Shown here: piece by piece, positions 16,873 to 24,699 of the stretch
How positions within the stretch are numbered: the first letter of the stretch is position 1
Layout of the letters: each line of letters begins with the position of its first letter
From: Marinobacter litoralis
GTDB lineage: Bacteria > Pseudomonadota > Gammaproteobacteria > Pseudomonadales > Oleiphilaceae
Length of the DNA stretch: 55,345 nucleotides
Direction: 5' to 3'
Assembly: GCF_003336705.1 (NCBI RefSeq)
Contig: NZ_QMDL01000006.1
Coordinates: 1-55,345, forward strand
The notes under the pieces: generated by a model
Databases searched by the model: none
Told to the model about the DNA's origin: nothing
Seen by the model: only the letters and a program-made list of their open reading frames with translations
Program-made: the position numbers and the translations under genes

Positions 16873-18147
16873 TTAGCGCTCAGCACCTGCCAGCCGCCTT
16901 TCTACGGCGCTGACGAGGTTGAATCCAATGTGTCTAATTGGCTCAGGTGGCATCCAAATGGGCACGCCCATGAGCTCGTGGACGTTCAGGCAGGGCTGGC
17001 CGGAAGCTAGATTGGCCAACTGCTGTCCCAGAAGCGTTCCCTTTAAAATACCGACGCCGTTGCAGCCGATGGAGGCGAATAGCCCTTTTTTTAGCTGACC
17101 CCAAAGCGGTGCTCCATTGGCTGTCAGCGACGTGGTGCCGCCCCACCATTCCTCCAAGCCATAACTGCTCAGTTCAGGGAAACGGTTTAACAGGCTTTGT
17201 TCAAGATAGCTTCGTGTGGCGTCATTGCCTTCGCGCTCGTAGCCGTAAAAGCCGCGTATAAGAAGTCTTCCATCGTCAGTGGTTCTTAGGGTGGAGCCAA
17301 GACGGTGGGCAGGCAGCAACCCCCATTGACCTTCTGGTGCTAGGGCAGCGAATAAATCGGCTGGCAATTTTGGGGTGATCCCTGCATAGGTAAATATTTT
17401 CACGCTATAAGCATTTCCGAACCCCAAAGAGGCGGCGAAGGCATTGTTGGCTAGAAATACCTGTGGTGCCTGAAGTGCACCTTCGGGTGTTGTGGCTAAC
17501 CACCCAGATGAGGTTTGTGACAGGTGAATAGCCGGGCTCTGCTCATGCAATGTAATCGTGGCGGGAAGGCTTCGGGCCAAGTTCGAAATCAGTGCATAGG
17601 GGTTGACCAAGCTGTTGCCTGGCAAATTCAGCCCAGCACGGTAATAGCTGCTGCCTGTAATTGACCTCAAGCGTTCTGGACTCATCCACTCGAAGGGTTG
17701 GCCGCTCTTTTTAAGGAGTGAAGCTAAGGTTGAGAGATTTCGCATGCCCCGGTCTGTAGCTGCGCCTTTGAAAATTGTAGAGTTTGCTGTGACGGCTCCC
17801 GGATAGGCTATTTCACGCATAGCATTTTGGGTGGACTGATAGTGCCGGTAGAGTTCTCCGGTCGCTTCAGCGTTGACTCCGGTGAAGGCGTGCTCGAGAA
17901 CGAATCCCGAGTTGCGGCCTGGGGAGCCTGCACCAATGGTTTCCGCCTCTAAAACTCTGATATCACTTTCTGGCTGTAGCTTTGCGAGCTGGCTGGCTAT
18001 GCCGATTCCGGTATAGCCAGCGCCGATAATGATCGCGTCGCAGGTTTGAGAACCTGTAAGGCGAGGGTGTTTCTGGGACAACTCAGCTGTCTCTTTCCAA
18101 CCACAGGCGCGTTTATAATCAGGGTAGGGGGCGTTGCTTCTGTTCAT
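16873..18147 (-). CDS. FAD-dependent amine oxidoreductase (DAO family, PuuB-like)
   Basis: The 424-residue enzyme has an N-terminal linker of about 35 residues and then the FAD-binding motif AIIIGAGYTGIGIASQLA (about 39-56), with RVLEAETIGAGSPGRNSGF following as in gamma-glutamylputrescine oxidases and related DAO enzymes. The C-terminal part has the FAD-contacting GCNGVGILKGTLLGQQLA. It would oxidise a primary or secondary amine, or an amino acid, with oxygen or a quinone as acceptor. It is flanked in one operon by an IclR regulator (15-base gap) and RidA, which suggests an inducible catabolic amine oxidase. No glutamylputrescine synthetase is present, so the PuuB substrate should not be assumed. 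Confidence 0.83.
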   Translation of the reverse strand: MNRSNAPYPDYKRACGWKETAELSQKHPRLTGSQTCDAIIIGAGYTGIGIASQLAKLQPESDIRVLEAETIGAGSPGRNSGFVLEHAFTGVNAEATGELYRHYQSTQNAMREIAYPGAVTANSTIFKGAATDRGMRNLSTLASLLKKSGQPFEWMSPERLRSITGSSYYRAGLNLPGNSLVNPYALISNLARSLPATITLHEQSPAIHLSQTSSGWLATTPEGALQAPQVFLANNAFAASLGFGNAYSVKIFTYAGITPKLPADLFAALAPEGQWGLLPAHRLGSTLRTTDDGRLLIRGFYGYEREGNDATRSYLEQSLLNRFPELSSYGLEEWWGGTTSLTANGAPLWGQLKKGLFASIGCNGVGILKGTLLGQQLANLASGQPCLNVHELMGVPIWMPPEPIRHIGFNLVSAVERRLAGAER

Positions 18148-18162
18148 CGTAGGTATACTCTG

Positions 18163-18939
18163 TTACCGGGTGTTTTCCACCGGGTCGAAAAGGTTGTGGC
18201 TAATCGCTCTCGCACTGGCCAGAAGTGATTTTGTAAGGCGCTCGTAATGTTCGTCGGACAACCGTGAGCGCCGCAGGCAACAACTTAATGCAGCGATTGG
18301 TGTCTGGTTTTTTCCGAAAACAGGGACAGCTACACCCGTAAATTCAGGCGGGTCAGTGCCTTCCACTCCGCAGGTGACTTCGAGGTGTCGGCAGTTGGCG
18401 ATGGCTTCCTGCACGAGCCCGCGCGTGATTCCTTTTGCTCGCAGAAACGGCGCTTCGTTGTGGTCAAGGATGTGTGTCTGTTCTTGCTTGCTCATAAAGC
18501 TAAGGATGGCGATGGACGCCTGGCCGACCCCGAAGGGAATTCGGTCACCCTTTTGACGGGTGTAACTCCGTGCGGGGTGTTGCCCATCTGCGATATCTAG
18601 GCATAGCACGTGAAAGCCGTCAGGGATCATAAGAAAAAAGCTGTCACCTAAATTCTCTGCCATGTCCAGCAGGTGCATGTGCGCAACCTTGTCCAGTGCG
18701 GCGCGGGTCAGCTCGCTCCAGCTCAAGAGTTCCGGACCGGGATAAACTGGCCCACGACTAAGTGGTTGCCTGACAAGACCTAGATCTTTTAGAGCGCGAA
18801 CCAAGCGATACACTGTCGCAGTGCTCAGGCCCGTTGCATCGGTGAGCTCAGAAATGGAGAGGCCGTGTTGCCCGGCTTTTATCACCCGGCGAAGCAATGA
18901 GTAACTTCTGTCCAGAGTTTGAATGCCGCTTTCATACAT
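18163..18939 (-). CDS. IclR-family transcriptional regulator
   Basis: The 258-residue protein has an N-terminal winged helix (TLDRSYSLLRRVIKAGQHGLSISEL, recognition region GLSTATVYRLVRALKDLG) and a C-terminal IclR effector domain (about 80-250, ending LLASARAISHNLFD). It is the first gene of the minus-strand operon with the DAO oxidase and RidA, and it is divergent from the hutG-like gene across a 221-base AT-rich gap. IclR proteins usually control their own operon and the divergent one, so it probably governs both. The effector is likely the substrate of the oxidase or of the TRAP transporter. Confidence 0.88.
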   Translation of the reverse strand: MYESGIQTLDRSYSLLRRVIKAGQHGLSISELTDATGLSTATVYRLVRALKDLGLVRQPLSRGPVYPGPELLSWSELTRAALDKVAHMHLLDMAENLGDSFFLMIPDGFHVLCLDIADGQHPARSYTRQKGDRIPFGVGQASIAILSFMSKQEQTHILDHNEAPFLRAKGITRGLVQEAIANCRHLEVTCGVEGTDPPEFTGVAVPVFGKNQTPIAALSCCLRRSRLSDEHYERLTKSLLASARAISHNLFDPVENTR

Positions 18940-19050
18940 ACCGGTCTTACCCTTTTCGATTTCATTGCCCTCTTTGAGTGTAACTGTACCTCTTAGCGTT
19001 CATTTTGGCTTATCGCAAAGTGAGAAATATTCGGAAATTTAACCATAGAA

Positions 19051-19077
19051 ATTCATATGGACATTCAGTATTCATAT
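19051..19077. promoter_or_regulatory. Repeated ATTCATAT elements in the IclR/hutG divergent promoter region
   Basis: ATTCATAT occurs at 19051-19058 and 19070-19077, 19 bases apart, inside an AT-rich stretch (about 19000-19140) between the divergent IclR and hutG-like genes. The spacing of about two helical turns fits cooperative binding of a dimeric regulator, most simply the adjacent IclR protein. Confidence 0.35.
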
Positions 19078-19160
19078 ATGCACGATAGGTGGTGGTAGGG
19101 TGTTTAAATGTCGGTTTTTGTATGCTTATATGATCGCATGTTGAATTAGAGTGAGAGAGT

Positions 19161-20132
19161 ATGGTCACGTTCAAGCCAGCATCAGAGTGGCACGGCAGGG
19201 TAGATAGTGAAGAAGGGGCTGGTGCTACACGGTGGCATCAAATGGTGTCACTTGCGCCAGATGGACGCTCCGGTCAAACCGTGGGAATGCTTGGCTTTGC
19301 GTGCGATGCAGGTGTCCAGAGAAATAAGGGGCGGCCCGGTGCTGCTGCTGGTCCGGATGCGCTTCGGCGTCAACTGGGTAGCTTAGCTTGGCACGGTGGT
19401 GATGACGTGTCGGTAATTGACCTTGGTACGGTCGAGGTTGTCGGTGACGCATTGGAGCACGGTCAAGAAGAGCTGGCGTCAAAAGTTGCGGAAGCACTTG
19501 CGTCCGTCAATCGCCTATTAGTAATAGGTGGGGGACATGAAACAGCTTGGGGCAGTTTTTCGGGGCTAGCAAAAGTGTACGACCCGACCACTACAAGAAT
19601 CGGCATTATCAATCTAGACGCCCATTTTGACCTGCGAATGAAAGGTGAACAGGGTGCATCGTCGGGTACGCCCTTTACCCAAATAGCTGAGCGCTGCGGA
19701 CGGGATTCTTTTCATTACTGCTGCTTGGGCCTTGCTCGGACGAGCAACACCTCCTCCTTATTCGAACGTGCCCGTGCTATGGGGGTTAGTTATCGTGAAG
19801 ATAGAGATATGCGGGAGGTAGATATTCCGGACGTCATAAAACAAGTCCGCGAATTCAGTCAGGGTTTGGACATGCTCTACCTGACCATCGACTTGGATGT
19901 ACTTCCTCACTATCAGGCACCTGGTGTTAGTGCTCCAGCGGCACGAGGTGTTGCGTTGGAAGTTGTGCAAGCTGTGATTAATGAAGCGCAACAGATTGCT
20001 GCGACATTACCTTACGGCATGCCTTTGGTAGAAATTTGCGAGTTGAATCCCGAATTTGATGAATCTGGCGTTACCGCTAAAACAGCGGCTCTGCTGGCGG
20101 ACACACTGCTGTGTCAACACTGCCGCCCATGA
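19161..20132 (+). CDS. hutG: Formimidoylglutamase-like ureohydrolase
   Basis: The 323-residue enzyme has the three ureohydrolase metal-binding motifs: GGGHE (about 118-122), LDAHFDLR (about 154) and TIDLDVLPHYQAPGVSAPAARGV (about 233-255), the last being the form seen in HutG rather than in arginase or agmatinase. HutG hydrolyses N-formimino-L-glutamate to glutamate and formamide. No other histidine-utilisation gene (hutH, hutU, hutI) lies in the window. Instead the gene heads a TAXI-TRAP transport operon. Either the rest of the hut route is elsewhere, or this member cleaves an imported guanidino or formimino compound. Confidence 0.8.
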   Translation: MVTFKPASEWHGRVDSEEGAGATRWHQMVSLAPDGRSGQTVGMLGFACDAGVQRNKGRPGAAAGPDALRRQLGSLAWHGGDDVSVIDLGTVEVVGDALEHGQEELASKVAEALASVNRLLVIGGGHETAWGSFSGLAKVYDPTTTRIGIINLDAHFDLRMKGEQGASSGTPFTQIAERCGRDSFHYCCLGLARTSNTSSLFERARAMGVSYREDRDMREVDIPDVIKQVREFSQGLDMLYLTIDLDVLPHYQAPGVSAPAARGVALEVVQAVINEAQQIAATLPYGMPLVEICELNPEFDESGVTAKTAALLADTLLCQHCRP

Positions 20133-20173
20133 GGCGGTATCACTAAGCTAAAACAGTAAAGGAAGTCAAAACA

Positions 20174-21139
20174 ATGAAAAAGCTGAAAACGATGCTTATG
20201 ACTGCCGCTTTGGGCGTGGGTCTGGCTGCGGGAGCTGCGCAGGCGCAGGAGCGAGTGTTTTTTGGAATCGCTACCGGTGGGACGGGCGGCACCTATTACC
20301 CGCTTGGCGGCATGTTAGCGCAAGTGATCTCCAATAACGCCGAGTTGAAAGGCAAAAAACTGTCAGCGACGGCTGAGACTGGAAACGCATCGGTGGCAAA
20401 TGCCGGCCTGCTCGGACGGGGAGATATAGAGTCTGCTTTTGTTGCGGCCGATATCCTCGATTCGGCCTACAAGGGACAGAACCAGTTTGAGGGAAAGGCC
20501 CAGAAGAATCTTCGAGCTCTGGGTGCTCTGTATCCAGAGGCTGTTCAATTGGTAGCCCAGCCCGGTATTACGTCATTTCGTGATCTGAAAGGCCACTCCG
20601 TTAGTTCCGGTTCGCCTGGCTCCGGGCAGTGGCAACTACTCGGGGACCTGTTGGAAGCTCATGGCATGACTCGTGATGATTTAACCGAAGATTATTCTTC
20701 CTTCTCTCAATCTGCCGAGAAAATAAAAGATGGAAATCTTGACGCATCCTTGATTACTGCCGGTTCACCAACCGCATCTATCTTGGAATTGGCTAACGGG
20801 CACGATATCAACATTATTCCGTTGACCGGTGCACCGATCAAAAAATTGCAGGAAACCCAGCCGTATTACGCATCCACCATTCTGCCGGGTGGCACCTATA
20901 AAGGCGTGGACAACGATGTTGAAACCATTGCTGTCCGAGCGATCTGGGCAACCCATGCTGACTTGCCAGAAGATATTGCTTACGCGGTTACCAAAGCGCT
21001 TTACGAAAATACAGACACCTTGGCCAAGGTCCACGTGAAGGGTAAGGAAATTACACGCGAAACCGCTCTGGAGTCGGTATCCATTCCTTTGCATCCAGGT
21101 GCAGAAAAGTATTTCCGTGAAAAGGGCATCATTGAATAA
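20174..21139 (+). CDS. TAXI-type TRAP transporter solute-binding protein
   Basis: The 321-residue protein has a Sec signal peptide (to about AAQAQ) and the TAXI family start FFGIATGGTGGTYYPLGGMLAQVIS, in which the glycine-rich loop helps form the ligand site. The middle contains the family segment VSSGSPGSGQWQLLGDLLEAHG. It binds a solute, usually an organic or amino acid such as glutamate, in the periplasm and delivers it to the fused permease two genes downstream. It follows the hutG-like gene by 41 bases with an AAAGGAAG ribosome site. Formiminoglutamate or a related amino acid is a context guess. Confidence 0.9.
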   Translation: MKKLKTMLMTAALGVGLAAGAAQAQERVFFGIATGGTGGTYYPLGGMLAQVISNNAELKGKKLSATAETGNASVANAGLLGRGDIESAFVAADILDSAYKGQNQFEGKAQKNLRALGALYPEAVQLVAQPGITSFRDLKGHSVSSGSPGSGQWQLLGDLLEAHGMTRDDLTEDYSSFSQSAEKIKDGNLDASLITAGSPTASILELANGHDINIIPLTGAPIKKLQETQPYYASTILPGGTYKGVDNDVETIAVRAIWATHADLPEDIAYAVTKALYENTDTLAKVHVKGKEITRETALESVSIPLHPGAEKYFREKGIIE

Positions 21140-21602
21140 GCTAGCCCTGCTGTTAGCCGGGGCCTTTGCCCTGGCTGGCAAACTGCAGGCTGCAGAACTG
21201 GAAATTAGTTATTACCGGGAAGGCAAGCTGCTTGCGTGTATTCCTGTGGCCGACAAGACGTTTGAACTTTCATTCATCCACTCTGTGTCGCATACGCCTG
21301 TCAAGGATTACTACCGACTGGTGGAATCCTCCGCTGGCGGACTGACGATTAACCAGACAGCAGAAGTTTTTATCGCCCATGGGCAAGGGCTGCCCTCACT
21401 GGTGAACGAACCCGATGCGACGTCTTTCAAGCGCAGGGATGGCCAGTTTATTCTGGAAATGGATCGGGATATTGGACCGCTGATTGTACGAACCGATCGG
21501 CGCTTCAAGAACAGATTGCACACTGGAAATAAGAATATCAATTTGAACCAATGGCCGGACGGCGGGCTGCTGATTTCTCCGGTCTATAACTGCCAACCAT
21601 AA
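21132..21602 (+). CDS. DUF1850 exported protein of the TAXI-TRAP operon
   Basis: This roughly 156-residue protein has a signal peptide (NKLALLLAGAFALAGKLQA) and a DUF1850 domain recognisable by LSFIHSVSHTPVKDYYRL and its position between TAXI binding protein and permease genes, where this family is commonly found. Its function in transport is not established. The reading frame overlaps the end of the binding protein gene. Possible starts are GTG at 21099, GTG at 21117 and TTG at 21132; I favour the last because AAGGG lies 5 bases before it and it begins directly at the signal peptide. Confidence 0.75.
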   Translation: MNKLALLLAGAFALAGKLQAAELEISYYREGKLLACIPVADKTFELSFIHSVSHTPVKDYYRLVESSAGGLTINQTAEVFIAHGQGLPSLVNEPDATSFKRRDGQFILEMDRDIGPLIVRTDRRFKNRLHTGNKNINLNQWPDGGLLISPVYNCQP

Positions 21603-21618
21603 CTCAGAGTGAACGGGT

Positions 21619-23865
21619 ATGAGCAACTCAAACAGCCAGGCGGACAACCGTTCTTCGTCCAGCGGGCCTGAAATGCACCAAGCTGATCTGGATAACCTGA
21701 TAAAAAAGTTCGATAACGAGTCGAATTTCAGGGACTTGAAAGGCATTCTCAAAACACTGGTGACGATCACTTGTGTTGTTCTGAGTGTTTTTCATATATA
21801 TACAGCGGGATTCGGCCTATTAAACGAGATCACCCACCGCAATGTGCACATGGCCTTTATCATGGGCCTACTGTTTATTGTATTTCCTAGGCGGCAACCG
21901 AAGCACCTCAAAATCAATGTCGTTTTGAGCCTTGCCTACGGCGCCTTCTATCTGCTGGTTGCCCATCAGCTAGCCCAAGCCTTGGCGAGTGATATTCCGG
22001 TCTGGTGGACATGGATGATTTACGGTTTTGCGGTGTTCATGGCGCTGTCCGCTTTGCCCGTTGCTGCTATGGGAAGTCGGAATAAACCCAGTTGGCTTGA
22101 TTGGCCGTTAGTACTGGCGGGTGCTGGTTTTTCCGCTTACTTAGTGATTTTTTTCAAAGAGATTTTCATAATCAATATTGGCTTCCCAAAAGCGTTCGAC
22201 TACCTGATGGGCGGCATGGCGGTCATGCTGGTCGTTGAGGGTGCGCGCCGAACCATGGGGGAGTCACTGTCAATTATTGGTGTGCTCGCGCTGTTGTACG
22301 CCATGTTTGGTCCGAGTTTGCCGGGCGTGATGGCGCATAGGGGCTACGACATCATTAGACTGGTTGAGCACCTGTATCTCGGAACGGAAGGTATCTACGG
22401 TATCGCTATTGGTGTTGTCGCCACGTATGTGTTCCATTTTGTGCTCTTTGGTGTATTGGCCCAGGCGTCCGGCCTTGGCCAACTTTTCATTGAGCTGGCA
22501 ACCCTCGTTGCAGGCCGCTATTCAGGTGGTCCGGCAAAGGTGTCTGTCGTTTCGTCGGGTTTCTTTGGCATGATTTCTGGTTCACCCGTTGCTAACACGG
22601 TTACCACCGGTGCATTTACGATACCGATGATGAAAAAGTACGGCTTTAGTGGTCGCTTCGCTGCAGCCACAGAAGCAGCATCTTCTTGTGGTGGCCAGAT
22701 TACCCCGCCGATTATGGGCGCGTCCGCTTTCGTGATGGCCGAAATGCTCGGTGTTCCATACAGCGAGTTGATTCTGATTGCCATCATACCGGCTGCGTTT
22801 CACTATCTCGCAACCTTGTGCATGGTTCATTTTGAGGCCCGCCGCCTGGACCTTAAAGGTATGCCAGAAGAGCAAATTCCTCGCCTTGGCGCCGTGCTAT
22901 CTAAACACTGGCATCAGGTTATTCCGTTAGTCGTGATGGTGACACTACTGCTTATGCAGTTCACCCCATTCCTGGCAGCATTTTGGGGCATTATTCTGAC
23001 CATTGTCTGCTCTTACCTACCTCTCTTGCTCAGACCACTCGGGTTCACCAAGTTGGATCATGAAAGTGCCTTAACGCCACGACGTTTGATTGATGGCCTT
23101 GAAGAAGGTGCGAAGCAATCCATCGCTATTACCGCTGCATGCGCCTGCGTTGGCTTTCTGCTGGGTGTAACGACATTGACTGGGCTCGGATTTAAGTTCT
23201 CGGGAGCTATTGTTGGCCTGGCTACTGATTTTGGTAGCACGTTGGCTGTGGTGATTCCTTTTGATTTATTGACAGAAGACAGTCTGACCCTGTTCATCGC
23301 GCTGATCTTGGTCGCGTTGGCTTGCATCCTGATGGGGGCTGGAATCCCAACCACACCCACGTACATTATCCTTGCCGCTATCGTGGCTCCGGCACTAGAT
23401 GATTTTGGTATTGCCTTGTTGGCATCCCACTTTTTCATCTTTTATTACGGTGTACTTGCCGATGTGACGCCGCCGGTAGCTTTGGCCGCGTATGCAGGGG
23501 CGGGGATCTCGGGGTCGGATCCGATGAAGACCGGGGTCACCGCATTCCGGCTATCTATGGGTAAGGCGCTGGTGCCATTGATGTTCATCTATGCTCCGAG
23601 CCTGTTATTTCTCAATTTCACATGGTTCGAATTCTCGCTCGCGATGATCAGTGGCATCCTGTGTATTGTAGCCTTGTCAGCGGCGTATATCGGTTTCTTC
23701 AGTGCGCCAATTTCGAAGGTGGAGAAAACAATACTTAGCCTTGCAGGGTTGTCTCTGGTAGGCAACAATCCTTGGCTGATCTTGGTCTCCGGCGCAGTAG
23801 TACTCGTGATTCTTGGGAGGAACTACAGGGCGGGGCACTCTCAACCGGTGGCGCACGCAGCATAG
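21619..23865 (+). CDS. TRAP transporter fused 4TM/12TM permease
   Basis: The 748-residue membrane protein joins the small and large TRAP membrane subunits, as is usual for TAXI systems. The N-terminal 60 residues are soluble, then come the four-helix part and the DctM-like part with the conserved stretch SGSPVANTVTTGAFTIPMM followed by SSCGGQITPPIMGASAFVMAE. A second conserved core is LMGAGIPTTPTYIILAAIVAP with ADVTPPVALAAYAGAGI. It moves the solute across the inner membrane using an ion gradient, working with the binding protein encoded upstream. The IclR regulator gene begins 13 bases after its stop. Confidence 0.93.
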   Translation: MSNSNSQADNRSSSSGPEMHQADLDNLIKKFDNESNFRDLKGILKTLVTITCVVLSVFHIYTAGFGLLNEITHRNVHMAFIMGLLFIVFPRRQPKHLKINVVLSLAYGAFYLLVAHQLAQALASDIPVWWTWMIYGFAVFMALSALPVAAMGSRNKPSWLDWPLVLAGAGFSAYLVIFFKEIFIINIGFPKAFDYLMGGMAVMLVVEGARRTMGESLSIIGVLALLYAMFGPSLPGVMAHRGYDIIRLVEHLYLGTEGIYGIAIGVVATYVFHFVLFGVLAQASGLGQLFIELATLVAGRYSGGPAKVSVVSSGFFGMISGSPVANTVTTGAFTIPMMKKYGFSGRFAAATEAASSCGGQITPPIMGASAFVMAEMLGVPYSELILIAIIPAAFHYLATLCMVHFEARRLDLKGMPEEQIPRLGAVLSKHWHQVIPLVVMVTLLLMQFTPFLAAFWGIILTIVCSYLPLLLRPLGFTKLDHESALTPRRLIDGLEEGAKQSIAITAACACVGFLLGVTTLTGLGFKFSGAIVGLATDFGSTLAVVIPFDLLTEDSLTLFIALILVALACILMGAGIPTTPTYIILAAIVAPALDDFGIALLASHFFIFYYGVLADVTPPVALAAYAGAGISGSDPMKTGVTAFRLSMGKALVPLMFIYAPSLLFLNFTWFEFSLAMISGILCIVALSAAYIGFFSAPISKVEKTILSLAGLSLVGNNPWLILVSGAVVLVILGRNYRAGHSQPVAHAA

Positions 23866-23877
23866 GGAAGATAACTC

Positions 23878-24645
23878 TTGAGTCAGAAGGACTATACCGT
23901 TCCGGCCTTACAGAAAGGGCTACGTATCTTGGAAATGTTTGACAGTAACTGTCGGGCATTGAGCCAAGTGGAGATGGCACAGAGCTTAGGGGTCAGCACG
24001 AGTTCTTTATACAGAATCGTGCAGACTCTGGTCTCCATGGGGTATTTGAACAAGATCGGAACCAATACCTATTCGTTAGGGACTCAAGTGGTTTCTCGTG
24101 GTTTCAGCTACCTCGCCAGTCGGGAGATTGTCGAGGTAGCTGCTCCTTTCGTGACGCGATTGCGAGACAGCACTTCATTATCCAGTCATGTAGGCGTTCG
24201 AGACGGCACGGAAGTACTCTATGTCTATCGTGCGTTGGCGTTACAGAGGGTTTCGGTCAACGTGCCCGTTGGTACTCGTTTTCCCCTGCACACAACCGCT
24301 ATGGGTAGGGCGCTCCTGACGGGGATGTCACCGGCCGAGTTGCAGCACCTTTTTCAGGGCCAGCGACTCGATGGCTATCCTCGGCCAGCACCACAGTCCA
24401 TGCCAGAATTGATGGCGCTCTGCGAAAAAGAGCGGGCTCAAGGCTGGACACATCACTATTCAGATCATTCGACGGCACTCGCGATCCCTATCCGAAATTT
24501 TACAGGGCAGGTCATAGCGGCCATAAACATTTCAGGACCTGATCCTGTTATGAATACTGAAGGCGTTATGGAGACATTGCTCTCTGAATTGAAACATACT
24601 GCGGCCGAAGTAATGCGGCACGTGGGTGGGATGAACTATAGATAG
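23878..24645 (+). CDS. IclR-family regulator at the end of the TRAP operon
   Basis: The 255-residue protein begins with YTVPALQKGLRILEMF, the usual IclR opening, then a winged helix (SQVEMAQSLGVSTSSLYRIVQTL) and an effector domain with SSHVGVRDGTEVLYVYR and TAMGRALLTGMSP. The start is a TTG at 23878 with GGGAAG upstream; the next Met would remove part of the first DNA-binding helix. The gene follows the TRAP permease by 13 bases, so it is probably co-transcribed and gives feedback control of transport. Together with the IclR at 18163 the block contains two regulators of the same family with clearly different sequences. Confidence 0.85.
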   Translation: MSQKDYTVPALQKGLRILEMFDSNCRALSQVEMAQSLGVSTSSLYRIVQTLVSMGYLNKIGTNTYSLGTQVVSRGFSYLASREIVEVAAPFVTRLRDSTSLSSHVGVRDGTEVLYVYRALALQRVSVNVPVGTRFPLHTTAMGRALLTGMSPAELQHLFQGQRLDGYPRPAPQSMPELMALCEKERAQGWTHHYSDHSTALAIPIRNFTGQVIAAINISGPDPVMNTEGVMETLLSELKHTAAEVMRHVGGMNYR

Positions 24646-24699
24646 CTAATCTTGTGGGGCAACATTGTTTCCGCGCCCCAGAATCATAGAAGCCATCCA

